A stretch of DNA of 64,000 bases from assembly GCF_003182355.1 (NCBI RefSeq), contig NZ_QGTW01000004.1, forward strand, positions 62,001-126,000, in the 5' to 3' direction. Made by a program: the position numbers and the translations under genes. Source of the stretch: Cytobacillus oceanisediminis. Lineage in GTDB: Bacteria; Bacillota; Bacilli; Bacillales; Cytobacillaceae. Positions 26,031-34,305 of the stretch are shown piece after piece; position 1 is the stretch's first letter, and every line of letters begins with the position of its first letter. The notes beneath the pieces were generated by a model that did not search any database, was not told the origin of the DNA, and worked only from the letters and a program-made list of their open reading frames with translations.

Positions 26031-26894
26031 ATGCGCGTAACGCAATCAATGCTTTCCAATAATATGCTCCGTAACCTTAGCAACAGCTACAGCCGGCTGG
26101 ACAAGCTGCAGGACCAGATTTCAACACAGAAGAAATTCACCAAGCCATCCGATGATCCGGTTGCAGCCATGATGGGCATGAACTATCGTACGGACTTAAA
26201 CCGGGTTCAGCAGTATACTCGCAATATCGGAGAAGTGAGAAACTGGGTTGACAGTACAGATGACGCTTTGGATAAAGGTGTGCTTGCACTGCAGAGGATC
26301 CGTGAGCTTACGGTCCAAGCCAGCAATGGCACGCTTGAAGGGGATCAGCGAAAAGCCATTGCTGAAGAGGTGAAGCAGCTTAAGGAACATCTCCAGAATA
26401 TTGGCGATACTCAGGTTGGTGGAAAGTATATTTTTAACGGCAACCAGACAAATGTAAGGCCATCTGAGGCTAGTACTTATGCCAGCGGAAGTATTGAACT
26501 TGAAGTATTCTCCGGTATTAAAATTCAAGTGAATACAGAGGGCTCTGAGCTGTTTGGCGATATGCTTTCTGCTGATGGGGATATTCAAAAATTAATCACT
26601 GCTCTGGAAACGAATGATCCTGCAATTGGCGATATGCTCGAAAAGGTTGATAAAAATATCGATAACTTCTTGTCTGCACGGGCTCTCATTGGTGCCAAGC
26701 AAAATCGTGTCGACCTGATGGAGGACCGTCTTTCCCAGCAGGAAGTATTCTCGACCAGAATCCTTTCCGATAATGAAGACATTGATATGGAAAAAGCGAT
26801 TATCGAACTTACCACCCAGGAAAGTGTCCACCGTGCCGCATTAAGTGTCGGAGCAAGAATTTTACAACCGACCCTGACTGACTTTTTAAGATAA
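26031..26894 (+). CDS. flgL: Hook-associated protein 3 FlgL
   Basis: A 287-residue flagellin-like junction protein. The N-terminal helix MRVTQSMLSNNMLRNLS and segment QKKFTKPSDDPVAA are typical, as is the C-terminal IIELTTQESVHRAALSVGA. It is 13 bases after flgK. An intrinsic terminator follows before yviE, so it may be the last fully expressed gene of the flgM operon. Confidence 0.96.
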   Translation: MRVTQSMLSNNMLRNLSNSYSRLDKLQDQISTQKKFTKPSDDPVAAMMGMNYRTDLNRVQQYTRNIGEVRNWVDSTDDALDKGVLALQRIRELTVQASNGTLEGDQRKAIAEEVKQLKEHLQNIGDTQVGGKYIFNGNQTNVRPSEASTYASGSIELEVFSGIKIQVNTEGSELFGDMLSADGDIQKLITALETNDPAIGDMLEKVDKNIDNFLSARALIGAKQNRVDLMEDRLSQQEVFSTRILSDNEDIDMEKAIIELTTQESVHRAALSVGARILQPTLTDFLR

Positions 26895-26900
26895 TAACGA

Positions 26901-26929
26901 AAAGCTATCCATATGTGATAGCTTTTTTT
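26901..26929 (+). terminator. Terminator between flgL and yviE
   Basis: AAAGCTATC / GATAGCTTT stem with a 7-base loop followed by a run of seven T. It may partly attenuate transcription into yviE-fliW-csrA. Confidence 0.85.
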
Positions 26930-26947
26930 CATAAAAGAGGTGAGGTA

Positions 26948-27511
26948 ATGAATATACCGCAAATACGGCTGGAATCGAATTTTATCCGCATGGGCTTAAA
27001 CATTGAAAAACCAGTCCAGGAAATTCAGCAGCCGCCTGCCGTCCAATCTATCCAGCAGCCAAAGGCAATCCTCGAAATTGAAACGATACCCGGCAAGCTG
27101 ACAATCGACCAGACAAAGGCACGTGAGGATGTCGATTTGAAAAGCATCGGCAGAAGAGTGGAGGAGTTCGCTCAAAACGGTTATCAGGACTGGCTGAAAG
27201 GACTTGAAAGAAGAGCAAGCCAGGGAACGGAGCTTATGAAAATAGAAAATGGCGGCAATCCGATTGCCTACCAGGCAAAGGAAAATAGTGAAGGACCTCC
27301 GAAGCAATTCAACATTGGCTGGATACCATCCCACAATAGTGTAAAAATCCAATATGAGCCTACAAAAGTGAACATCGAGGCTATACCGCAAAAGCCTAAA
27401 ATTGACGTTGAAATTAGGAAGCCTGTGCACAACTACACACCAGGAAAAGTCAGCACAGAAATTCTCGAGAAAAACAGCCTTAATATTGATTTCATAAATC
27501 TAACAATCTAA
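26948..27511 (+). CDS. yviE: Flagellar-cluster protein YviE (DUF6470)
   Basis: A 187-residue soluble protein of unknown function, always found between flgL and fliW in Bacillus. It starts MNIPQIRLESNF and has repeated beta-strand-like segments with Ile/Pro patterns (KAILEIETIPGKLTID, TKVNIEAIPQKPKIDVE). The ATG at 26948 follows AGAGGTGAGG. No catalytic motif is visible. 16 bases separate it from fliW. Confidence 0.85.
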   Translation: MNIPQIRLESNFIRMGLNIEKPVQEIQQPPAVQSIQQPKAILEIETIPGKLTIDQTKAREDVDLKSIGRRVEEFAQNGYQDWLKGLERRASQGTELMKIENGGNPIAYQAKENSEGPPKQFNIGWIPSHNSVKIQYEPTKVNIEAIPQKPKIDVEIRKPVHNYTPGKVSTEILEKNSLNIDFINLTI

Positions 27512-27526
27512 CAAAGTGGTGAAAAA

Positions 27527-27967
27527 ATGAACATACAAACGAAGTTTCATGGTGAGCAAGAAGTAAATAGAGAAGATATTATACAGTTTCATTCCGGGAT
27601 ACCTGGATTTTTAGAGGAAAAGGAATTTTTCATCCTGCCGCTTGAAGGGACAGATCTTTATGTGCTGCAGTCAGTTAAAAAAACAGCGGTTGCTTTTATC
27701 ATTACAGATCCTTTTGTGCTTTTTCCGCAGTATGAATTTGATTTGCCGGAAGAGGTACTAGAAAAATTAGAGATCGAATCGGAAAAAGACGTCGCCACCT
27801 TTACCATCTTAACGGTAAGAAAGCCCTTCCAGGAAATAACCGCCAACCTGCAGGCGCCGTTAATCATCAACCAAGCAAAAAAACTGGGAAAGCAAGTCAT
27901 ACTGAATAACACAGCCTACCAAACAAAGCATAAAATCCTAACTCCTCCAGAACAGGGGGAGAAATAA
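27527..27967 (+). CDS. fliW: Flagellar assembly factor FliW
   Basis: A 146-residue beta-barrel protein that binds CsrA and, alternatively, flagellin. When flagellin is secreted, freed FliW sequesters CsrA and relieves repression of hag translation. Family features are [20 protein letters not shown] (shortened) and [20 protein letters not shown]. It overlaps csrA by one base (TAATG), implying coupled translation of the partners. GGTG site upstream. Confidence 0.95.
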   Translation: MNIQTKFHGEQEVNREDIIQFHSGIPGFLEEKEFFILPLEGTDLYVLQSVKKTAVAFIITDPFVLFPQYEFDLPEEVLEKLEIESEKDVATFTILTVRKPFQEITANLQAPLIINQAKKLGKQVILNNTAYQTKHKILTPPEQGEK

Positions 27968-28197
27968 TGCTCGTACTTACAAGGAAACTAAAAGAATCCA
28001 TCATGATCGGCGACGACATAGAAATCTCCGTTCTCTTTATTGATGGAGACCAAGTAAAACTCGGCATCAACGCACCCAAAAACATCGATATACATAGAAA
28101 AGAAATCTACCTATCTATCCAACAAGAAAACAGCAACGCAACCCAAACTGAAGCAAATGCAATTGACAGTTTAAGCACCTTATTCAAAAAGAAATAA
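27967..28197 (+). CDS. csrA: Translational repressor CsrA
   Basis: A 76-residue RNA-binding dimer. The start [19 protein letters not shown] and [19 protein letters not shown] are the family signature, including the Arg that contacts GGA motifs. It represses hag translation by covering the ribosome site, and is antagonised by FliW, encoded just upstream. A GGA-bearing hairpin and a GGA in the ribosome site of hag lie 110-140 bases downstream. Confidence 0.97.
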   Translation: MLVLTRKLKESIMIGDDIEISVLFIDGDQVKLGINAPKNIDIHRKEIYLSIQQENSNATQTEANAIDSLSTLFKKK

Positions 28198-28215
28198 AAA
28201 ATTTTTCCAAACTAT

Positions 28216-28243
28216 TAAAAACCTGTCAAAATAAGTCGATATA
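28216..28243 (+). promoter_or_regulatory. Sigma-D promoter of hag
   Basis: TAAA (28216-28219), 16-base spacer, TCGATATA (28236-28243), one mismatch to the sigma-D -10 CCGATAT. About 100 bases before hag. Confidence 0.88.
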
Positions 28244-28253
28244 ACCATTGTAA

Positions 28254-28295
28254 AGCCCAACAGCAAAAAGGCGGCCGACTTTTCTGTTGTTGGGC
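28254..28295 (+). promoter_or_regulatory. Stem-loop in the hag leader
   Basis: GCCCAACA (28255-28262) pairs with TGTTGGGC (28288-28295) around a loop of about 25 bases, which also contains AAAAG / CTTTT pairing. No T run follows, so it is more likely an mRNA-stabilising or regulatory 5' structure than a terminator. Confidence 0.55.
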
Positions 28296-28303
28296 AAAAC
28301 AAA

Positions 28304-28337
28304 CCACATGGACGTGGGACTTATACTCAAGGAGGAA
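28304..28337 (+). promoter_or_regulatory. Probable CsrA binding sites in the hag leader
   Basis: CCAC (28304) / GTGG (28314) form a stem that shows ATGGAC in its loop, the classic CsrA-hairpin layout. A second GGA lies in the ribosome site AAGGAGG (28329-28335). Two such sites at this spacing match the B. subtilis hag leader model. Confidence 0.7.
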
Positions 28338-28345
28338 ACAAAACA

Positions 28346-29938
28346 ATGAGAATTAATCATAATATTGCAGCACTTAACACTTATCGTCAGTTGAATAGTG
28401 CTTCAGGTGCTCAATCTAAGTCAATGGAGAAGTTATCTTCAGGTCTTCGTATCAACCGTGCTGGGGACGATGCTGCAGGTTTAGCGATTTCTGAAAAAAT
28501 GCGTGGTCAAGTACGTGGATTAGAGCAAGCATCTCGTAACTCACAAGATGGAATTTCTATGATTCAGACTGCAGAAGGTGCTTTAAATGAAACTCACAGC
28601 ATCCTTCAACGTATGCGTGAACTAGCGGTTCAAGCTGGAAACGACACAAATACAGCTACTGACCGTGGTGAAATCCAAAAAGAGGTTAACCAATTAACTT
28701 CTGAAATTAACAGAATTGGAAACACTACTGAATTTAACACTCAAAAGTTAATTGATGGTACAAAGACAACTGCGGCAGCAACTTCTGGTAGTGTAGATGG
28801 TACTGCAGCAGCAGCAGCTACTGTAACAACTGGTGGTACTTTGGCGCTTGAAATTGATGGTACTGCCGTTAACGTATCAGTTACTGACGGTGATGCTTAT
28901 GCAACAGTTATCAGTGCAATTAACGCTGCTGCAAATACTGCTTTAGGTACAACAGGTGTAACATATGCATCTGATAATTCTGGTACGTTAAAAATTGAAT
29001 CTGATACTACTGGTTCGACATCTAGCGTAGAGGTAGTTTCGGGTGCAGGCTCTATTCTAACAGACTTAAAACTATCTGTTGGTACGGGTACTGGTACAGA
29101 CGCTACTTCTGGTGCAACTCTTCAAATCGGAGCTAATGAAAACCAAAGCTTAACAGTTGATTTTGCAGATATGCGTTCTCTTGCCCTAGGTCTAACTGGA
29201 ACTGCTGGAGCTGCTGGATTTACTGCAACTAACACGGTAACAGACGGAACAAATAATACTACAGTAGAAGCTGCTTTAGATGTTTCTACAGCGACTAATG
29301 CAGCATCAGCAATTACAGTTATTAACGCAGCGATTGAATCAGTATCTGCTGAGCGTTCTAAGTTAGGTTCTAACCAAAACCGTTTAGAACACACAATTAA
29401 CAATTTAGGTACATCAGCTGAAAACCTAACAGCTGCGGAATCTCGTATCCGTGACGTAGATTATGCTCTAGCTGCATAAGCAGTGACAAGCACAGTCGTC
29501 CTAGCTGGTAACGGCTAGTGATTATTATCGGGTGAATTGCTGGAAACCCCTTAGAGCTTTCTTCCCCACAACGGAGTTGGAAACAACAAACGTGAAGGGT
29601 TTAAAAAGAAGAAAGATTGGGCAATCAGCAGCCAAGCTCCTGTCTCGAAAGAGTGGAGAAGGTTCAACGACTAGGATAGACCATCTAAGGCGAAAGCTAT
29701 GATGATGAAATCCATAGGTGAAACAATGGTCATCAGCATTGTGAATCCGAAGTGCCCGACCCCTACTAGAATGCTAGAGGGTGAAGATATAGTCTGGTCA
29801 TTTATGAAAGTAAATGTTCGCACGATGGCGAAAGAAATGATGAACCAAACTAAGAACTCTATCCTATCTCAAGCTGCTCAAGCTATGTTAGCGCAAGCAA
29901 ATCAGCAGCCACAAGGTGTTCTTCAGTTATTACGTTAA
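28346..29938 (+). CDS. hag: Flagellin Hag, gene split by a group I intron
   Basis: The coding sequence is exon 1 28346-29461 (372 codons) joined to exon 2 29825-29938 (37 codons plus stop), giving a 409-residue filament protein. Exon 1 holds the conserved N-terminal D0/D1 region (MRINHNIAALNTYRQ, LSSGLRINRAGDDAAGLAIS), a Thr/Ala/Gly-rich variable domain (about 150-310) and the start of the C-terminal D1 (AAESRIRDVD). Exon 2 supplies MAKEMMNQTKNSILSQ and ends NVLQLLR-like (GVLQLLR). Joining GAT to ATG restores the canonical RDVD-MAKEM of Bacillus flagellins. Unspliced mRNA would add five codons and stop at 29477-29479, giving a flagellin without C-terminal D0. Expression is under sigma-D, and translation probably under CsrA/FliW. 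Confidence 0.95.
29462..29824 (+). ncRNA. Group I self-splicing intron in hag (363 nt, no ORF)
   Basis: All core elements can be placed. P1: exon GAU (29459-29461) pairs with GUC (29495-29497), giving the U.G pair at the 5' splice site; it extends as UAUGCU with AGCACA (one mismatch). P2: 29501-29518, seven pairs closed by a GUAA loop. P3: UUAUC 29525 / GAUAG 29675. P4: UGCUG 29538 / CAGCA 29626. GAAA-capped stems lie at 29576-29587 and in P6 (29637-29658). P7, the guanosine site: GACUA 29669 / UAGUC 29790, within the conserved GTTCAACGACTA and AAGATATAGTC strings. P9: 29799-29816 with a GAAA loop. The intron ends with G at 29824. There is no homing endonuclease gene. Splicing itself is predicted, not shown. 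Confidence 0.95.
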
Positions 29939-29945
29939 TTATTTT

Positions 29946-29978
29946 AGGGACTTTGGGAAACCAGAGTCCTTTTTTTTA
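29946..29978 (+). terminator. hag terminator
   Basis: AGGGACT-TTGG / CCAG-AGTCCT stem with a GAAA loop, followed by eight T, 8 bases after the stop. Confidence 0.92.
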
Positions 29979-30052
29979 ACAAGGAAAACAAGTTAAAGAA
30001 ATTATTGACTATCTTCTTTCAAATCCCACGAAACTAAGTTTCTAACTTCTCT

Positions 30053-30079
30053 TAAACTTTCCATAATAATTCCGATATA
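30053..30079 (+). promoter_or_regulatory. Sigma-D promoter of flaG-fliD
   Basis: TAAA (30053-30056), 15-base spacer, CCGATATA (30072-30079): a perfect sigma-D promoter 41 bases before flaG. Confidence 0.93.
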
Positions 30080-30120
30080 AAGAGTATTAATCATTAGATG
30101 TTTAATTAGGGGGATTAACC

Positions 30121-30480
30121 ATGCTTGAAAAAGTATCTTCCCATCAAATTTCTTTTACATCTAGGACAACAACTGACTCAAATTTGAAGGAAACAACAAT
30201 AGAGAGTAATATTAATAATCTTGAGCAGCCAAAATTGAAGGTTCAAACACAAAAGGATAAAGAAAAATTAGAGGAGATAGTCACAGGCTTAAACGAATTC
30301 TTACAGCCATCCTATACATCTCTAAAATTCGAGCTTCATGATAAATTAAACGAATATTACGTAACCGTTATTGATGATAAAACACAGGAAGTGGTGAAGG
30401 AGATTCCTTCTAAGAAGCTTCTGGATTTATATGCTGCCATGACAGAGTTTGTAGGTCTGGTAGTTGATAAAAAAATATAG
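30121..30480 (+). CDS. flaG: FlaG family flagellar protein
   Basis: A 119-residue protein of the FlaG family (YvyC in B. subtilis), linked to filament length or cap assembly. The N-terminal half is variable and polar. The C-terminal domain has LKFELHDKLNEYYVTVID and VVKEIPSKKLLDLYAAM, the conserved FlaG pattern. GGGGG site upstream. First gene of flaG-fliD-fliS-fliT. Confidence 0.88.
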   Translation: MLEKVSSHQISFTSRTTTDSNLKETTIESNINNLEQPKLKVQTQKDKEKLEEIVTGLNEFLQPSYTSLKFELHDKLNEYYVTVIDDKTQEVVKEIPSKKLLDLYAAMTEFVGLVVDKKI

Positions 30481-30504
30481 ACGCAGGAAAGGCAGTGAAC
30501 CATT

Positions 30505-32022
30505 ATGCGCATTGGCGGACTTGCCAGCGGAATGGATATAGACTCGATGGTCAAGGAGTTAATGACGGCTGAGCGCATTCCGCTTGATAAACTCAGTCAG
30601 AAGAAACAATATATGGAGTGGCAGCGGGACGATTACCGTGATATGAATAAAATGCTTTTTGAACTTGATAACTTAATTTTTGACGGTATTGGAAAACAGG
30701 GCTCCTACATAAAAAAGACTATTAATATATCTGACCCCAATGCTGTCTCAATTAGAAACATTAATTCAACTTCAGAATTTAGTGGATCGCTTAAGGTAGA
30801 TAAACTGGCTACTGCAGCTACCATGTTCAGCGGGGCAGAGGTCACCCTGGATCCCTCCAAAAAACTTAGCGAGCAAGGGATAACAGGAACACAGACTATT
30901 CAGATCCAAGCTATTAATAAAGAGGGTGCCATGGATACTAAGGGATATACCCTTGAGTTTGATCCTGCTCAAGAAACAATCAACAGTATTATTGAAAAAA
31001 TAAACAAAAACTCAGGTGTAACAGCCTTCTTTGATACAGCAACAAAGAAGATTTCACTGACTGCAAAAAACACAGGGGGTATTGATGATCCGAATACCAC
31101 TCTAAATGAATCAGAAATAATTCTAACTGGCGATTTTTTAAGTACACATCTAAATTTAGCCTCCAATAATAGAGTTGCAGCTGACAACATGGCTGGAACA
31201 CACGGAACGAATGCTGAATTTACATATAACGGGTTAGCGACAACCCGCCCGTCTAATACTTTCCAAATAAATGGTGTTGAATTTACATTAAAAAATGAAA
31301 CAACAACGCCAGTTACTTTTTCATCCTCACCTGATGTGGATGCCATTATGGAAACCATTGTTAAGTTTGTGGATAAATACAATGAAGTGATCGGCAAGAT
31401 CAAAGGTGAACTGGATGAAAAAAGATATCGTGACTATCAGCCGCTAACGAAGGAACAGCGGGAAACAATGGAAGAGAAGGAAATCGAGCTTTGGGAAGAA
31501 AGAGCAAAAAGCGGCACGTTACGAGGAGACTCAATCCTATCGGGCAGCCTAAATAAAATGAGAATGGATTTATATGCGCCAGTTAACGGACTGCAGGGAA
31601 TATCACAGCTTGCCCAAATAGGCATCAAAACCTCTAGCAATTATCTTGAAGGCGGAAAGTTAATTATTGACCCTGATAAGTTAAAGCAAACAATTTCGGA
31701 AAATCCAAATGGTGTGTATGAACTTTTTCAAAAGGATGGCACTACCACCGAAGATAAAGGGTTAGCTCGAAGATTGCGTGACTCAATTAAAACAACCATG
31801 GCCGATATTGAGAAAAAAGCAGGGAAAGCATCAAGTGTAAATAATACTTTTTCCCTCGGCAGGTTATTGAACAATCTTGATAGCCAAATCACCAGGTTTG
31901 AAGATCGCCTTCTTAAAGTTGAAGATCGCTATTGGCGCCAATTCACCGCCATGGAAAAAGCAATCCAGCGTTCCAACGAGCAATCCATGTTCCTCATGAA
32001 CCAATTTGGCGGCGGTATGTAA
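30505..32022 (+). CDS. fliD: Flagellar filament cap protein FliD
   Basis: A 505-residue hook-associated protein 2 that caps the filament and helps flagellin fold into place. The N-terminal motif is MRIGGLASGMDIDSMVKELM. The C-terminal coiled coil ends with DRLLKVEDRYWRQFTAMEKA and the terminal MFLMNQFGGGM. AGGAAAGG site upstream; 24 bases after flaG. Confidence 0.95.
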   Translation: MRIGGLASGMDIDSMVKELMTAERIPLDKLSQKKQYMEWQRDDYRDMNKMLFELDNLIFDGIGKQGSYIKKTINISDPNAVSIRNINSTSEFSGSLKVDKLATAATMFSGAEVTLDPSKKLSEQGITGTQTIQIQAINKEGAMDTKGYTLEFDPAQETINSIIEKINKNSGVTAFFDTATKKISLTAKNTGGIDDPNTTLNESEIILTGDFLSTHLNLASNNRVAADNMAGTHGTNAEFTYNGLATTRPSNTFQINGVEFTLKNETTTPVTFSSSPDVDAIMETIVKFVDKYNEVIGKIKGELDEKRYRDYQPLTKEQRETMEEKEIELWEERAKSGTLRGDSILSGSLNKMRMDLYAPVNGLQGISQLAQIGIKTSSNYLEGGKLIIDPDKLKQTISENPNGVYELFQKDGTTTEDKGLARRLRDSIKTTMADIEKKAGKASSVNNTFSLGRLLNNLDSQITRFEDRLLKVEDRYWRQFTAMEKAIQRSNEQSMFLMNQFGGGM

Positions 32023-32040
32023 TAAAAAGGAGTGTTAAAA

Positions 32041-32442
32041 ATGGCAGTAAGCAACCCATACCAATCCTATCAGCAAAACTCGGTGAATACGGCTTCGCCA
32101 GGTGAGCTGACACTTATGCTTTATAACGGCTGCCTGAAGTTTATCCATCAGGCGAAGAAAGCTATTGCAGATCAAAACATCGAAATGAAAAACACTAATA
32201 TCCAAAAAGCGCAGAATATCATCCAGGAGCTGATGGTGACGCTGAATATGGAATTGGAGATTTCCCAAAACATGATGTCTCTGTATGATTACATAAACCG
32301 GAGATTAATAGAGGCGAATATAAAAAATGATGCTGCGATTCTCGATGAGGTGGAAAGTCTCGTTACTGAATTCCGCGACACCTGGAAGGAAGTCATTCAA
32401 GTAAACCGCCAAAAGCAGTTTACTCAAGGCGGCACAGTATAG
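32041..32442 (+). CDS. fliS: Flagellin export chaperone FliS
   Basis: A 133-residue four-helix chaperone that binds the flagellin C-terminus and prevents early polymerisation. Family motif YQSYQQNSVNTASPGELTLM (shortened) and MLYNGCLKFI near the start. The ATG at 32041 follows AAGGAG; an in-frame GTG at 32032 would overlap that site. Its binding partner is the C-terminal D0 segment encoded by hag exon 2. Confidence 0.95.
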   Translation: MAVSNPYQSYQQNSVNTASPGELTLMLYNGCLKFIHQAKKAIADQNIEMKNTNIQKAQNIIQELMVTLNMELEISQNMMSLYDYINRRLIEANIKNDAAILDEVESLVTEFRDTWKEVIQVNRQKQFTQGGTV

Positions 32443-32786
32443 TGAGTTCTGTGCAAAGTTTCTATGAAGCAACTCTTGAGCTGATATCCACTTTAGAAAA
32501 TACAAAGCTCGACCGCGATGCAAAAATCAGCAAAGTTGAAGCGCAGCTGGAAAAACGCCAGCAGGCAATGGCTGACATGGCTCCTCCATATTCAGAGGCC
32601 GAAAAGGAACTGGGAGCCAAGCTGAACAAGCTCAATGAAAAGGCAACCGAGCTCATGCAGCGGGAAAAGCTTTTCATCCAAAAAGACATCAAAGATTTAA
32701 CCGTTAAAAAAGAATCATCCAATAAATACATCAATCCCTATCAATCCATGGCGACGGACGGCATGTTTTATGATAAAAGAAAATAG
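32442..32786 (+). CDS. fliT: FliT-like flagellar chaperone
   Basis: A 114-residue helical protein (coiled coil over about 5-90). Position right after fliS, with a one-base overlap (TAGTG) and a GTG start, identifies it as the FliT-type chaperone for FliD. Sequence conservation in this family is low, so the call depends mainly on context. The C-terminus has a short polar tail (NPYQSMATDGMFYDKRK). Confidence 0.82.
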   Translation: MSSVQSFYEATLELISTLENTKLDRDAKISKVEAQLEKRQQAMADMAPPYSEAEKELGAKLNKLNEKATELMQREKLFIQKDIKDLTVKKESSNKYINPYQSMATDGMFYDKRK

Positions 32787-33182
32787 GTGACATCATTGCT
32801 AACTCTGACCGAAGAGCAGTATATATTTCTGAAGGAATACAGCGACCTCTTATATACAATTGATGAGGCGTTTGATTATATTGTTAAAAGCTTTAGTGAC
32901 TTAAGTAAAACAGAAGGCCATCGCCTTCTTGGTGATATTTTTCAGGCTTTGCCGCAGGTAGCGGCCGCCAATGAACAGCTCAGCCAGCTTTTCCGGGACA
33001 ATCAGCAATTGCAGAATACAATAAAGGATATTAGCACAGTGGCCGATCAGGCAGAACTTCTTTTGGAATGTTTTGAGGATCTTCCAGTAAGGCAGGAAAT
33101 CATCTCACAAAAGCTTTATCCAGCGTTTGCCCAGTGGCATGAATCCATTCAGCAAGAGCTCAATCCCTATATCCAATCCTGA
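32787..33182 (+). CDS. Hypothetical helical protein ending the fliD operon
   Basis: A 131-residue all-helical, acidic soluble protein with no recognised family. The stop of fliT is directly followed by GTG (32787). A TTG at 32796 with AGGTGACATCA-type spacing is an alternative start, so the N-terminus is uncertain. It lies before the operon terminator and is therefore co-transcribed with fliS and fliT. B. subtilis has hpf directly after fliT, so this gene is extra. A role as another flagellar chaperone or regulator is only a guess from context. Confidence 0.7.
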   Translation: MTSLLTLTEEQYIFLKEYSDLLYTIDEAFDYIVKSFSDLSKTEGHRLLGDIFQALPQVAAANEQLSQLFRDNQQLQNTIKDISTVADQAELLLECFEDLPVRQEIISQKLYPAFAQWHESIQQELNPYIQS

Positions 33183-33210
33183 CCGCTTCCCACCGAAGCG
33201 GTTTTTACTT
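33182..33210 (+). terminator. Terminator of the fliD operon
   Basis: ACCGCTT / AAGCGGT stem with a 6- to 7-base loop followed by TTTTACTTT. Confidence 0.88.
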
Positions 33211-33273
33211 TCCTTCAATAATTTATTCGCGCCCTCGTCACCAATTCGTCATAACTTTTGCACATTTTTCACG

Positions 33274-33299
33274 GTTTCAGCAGGAGTTTTTAAGGGTAA
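33274..33299 (+). promoter_or_regulatory. Candidate sigma-B promoter of hpf
   Basis: GTTTCA (33274-33279), 14-base spacer, GGGTAA (33294-33299), close to the sigma-B consensus GTTTAA-N12-14-GGGTAT. B. subtilis hpf (yvyD) is known to be under sigma-B and sigma-H. Confidence 0.6.
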
Positions 33300-33449
33300 A
33301 ATAGAAATATAATTACATAGTCTTAATATACTGTTAAGACTAGGCTAACATTTTCAGACGCTCTTTGGATATGGCTGTTTATAACAGCCAAGGGGAATAG
33401 TGATTCTGGAAAGATGCCGCAATGTATAATGAGAAGGAGGAGTTCACGT

Positions 33450-34007
33450 ATGAATTACAACATTCGTGGTGAGAACATTGAGGTAACTCCAGCAATTAGA
33501 GAGTACGTAGAGAAGAAAATTGCGAAGTTAGAAAGGTATTTTACTGAAACTCCTAATGCAAATGTACATGTAAACTTGAAAACGTACAATAATACCCGTT
33601 CTAAAGTGGAAGTAACGATTCCGATGCCGAATCTGGTTCTGCGTGCAGAGGAAGATCATGATGATATGTATGCAGCGATCGATTTGATTACTGATAAATT
33701 AGAGCGTCAAATCCGCAAGCACAAAACAAAAGTTAATCGCAAGTTCCGTGAAAAGGGCAATCTGACTGCTGTATTCGCAGCATTGGATGAAGCAGAAGGG
33801 TCTGTAGCGGTTGAGGAAGAGGAAAATGACCTTGAGGTTGTCCGCCAGAAGAGCTTTGACTTAAAGCCAATGGACAGCGAAGAGGCGATTCTCCAGATGA
33901 ACATGCTGGGTCACAGCTTCTACGTGTTCACAAATGCAGAATCTAACTTAACAAACGTAGTGTACAAGCGTAAAGACGGCCGTTATGGCTTGATTGAAGC
34001 TCAATAA
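33450..34007 (+). CDS. hpf: Long-form ribosome hibernation promoting factor
   Basis: A 185-residue protein that dimerises 70S ribosomes into inactive 100S particles in stationary phase or stress. The N-terminal S30AE domain (1-100) starts MNYNIRGENIEVTPAIREYV. A linker (about 105-125) leads to the C-terminal dimerisation domain with KSFDLKPMDSEEAILQMNML and GHSFYVFTNAES. The ATG at 33450 follows AAGGAGG; the upstream in-frame ATG at 33414 lacks a site. Formerly yvyD. Located between the flagellar genes and secA, as in relatives, but here secA is displaced by about 14 kb of other genes. Confidence 0.96.
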   Translation: MNYNIRGENIEVTPAIREYVEKKIAKLERYFTETPNANVHVNLKTYNNTRSKVEVTIPMPNLVLRAEEDHDDMYAAIDLITDKLERQIRKHKTKVNRKFREKGNLTAVFAALDEAEGSVAVEEEENDLEVVRQKSFDLKPMDSEEAILQMNMLGHSFYVFTNAESNLTNVVYKRKDGRYGLIEAQ

Positions 34008-34016
34008 TTTTAGAAC

Positions 34017-34049
34017 AAAAGCCCCCTGCCTCTTTGCAGGGGGTTTTCA
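34017..34049 (+). terminator. hpf terminator
   Basis: GCCCCCTGC / GCAGGGGG stem with a short loop, then TTTTC. Confidence 0.92.
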
Positions 34050-34087
34050 TGTGCGGCAGATCGGGACTGACCACTTTGTATTTATTT

Positions 34088-34246
34088 CTACCAGTAAATC
34101 ACTTCGGTCAGAATTTTACACCCTTTGATTTTTTTGAACGTTTCTTTTGCTTCTTTTTCTGTGTAAAATTCAAACATTTTAATGTTGTTTTTTGAATGAA
34201 CCGTGATTATCCACACGAAATTCTTCCTCCCCTTAAAAATAATCAT
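34088..34246 (-). CDS. Small hypothetical protein (about 52 aa)
   Basis: A minus-strand ORF, read as 52 residues from the ATG at 34246 because GGAG lies 9 bases upstream. The same frame is open up to 34351, inside the end of glnT, but without a site. The product is basic with a beta-alpha pattern (NFVWIITVHSKNNIKMFEFY, then EKEAKETFKKIKG). It may be the last gene after glnT or independent. Family not recognised; moderate confidence that it is expressed. Confidence 0.5.
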   Translation of the reverse strand: MIIFKGRKNFVWIITVHSKNNIKMFEFYTEKEAKETFKKIKGCKILTEVIYW

Positions 34247-34305
34247 TTTAATTTTCTCCATAGTGTCTTCTGAAGGGTCTTCCAAATATATTTGATAACG
34301 TTTTC

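Noticed and set aside
29468..29518. Alternative 5' splice site after 29473, with CTAGCT pairing to GGCTAG
   Set aside because: GGCTAG is better explained as the 3' arm of a 7-bp P2 with a GUAA loop, and this site would insert four residues (YALA) into the conserved flagellin C-terminus. The P1 at 29461 has the required U.G pair and restores the standard protein.
29699..29938. Independent 79-codon flagellin-like gene
   Set aside because: Only its last 37 codons resemble flagellin; the first part is intron core (P8, P7, P9). It is exon 2 of hag plus intron sequence.
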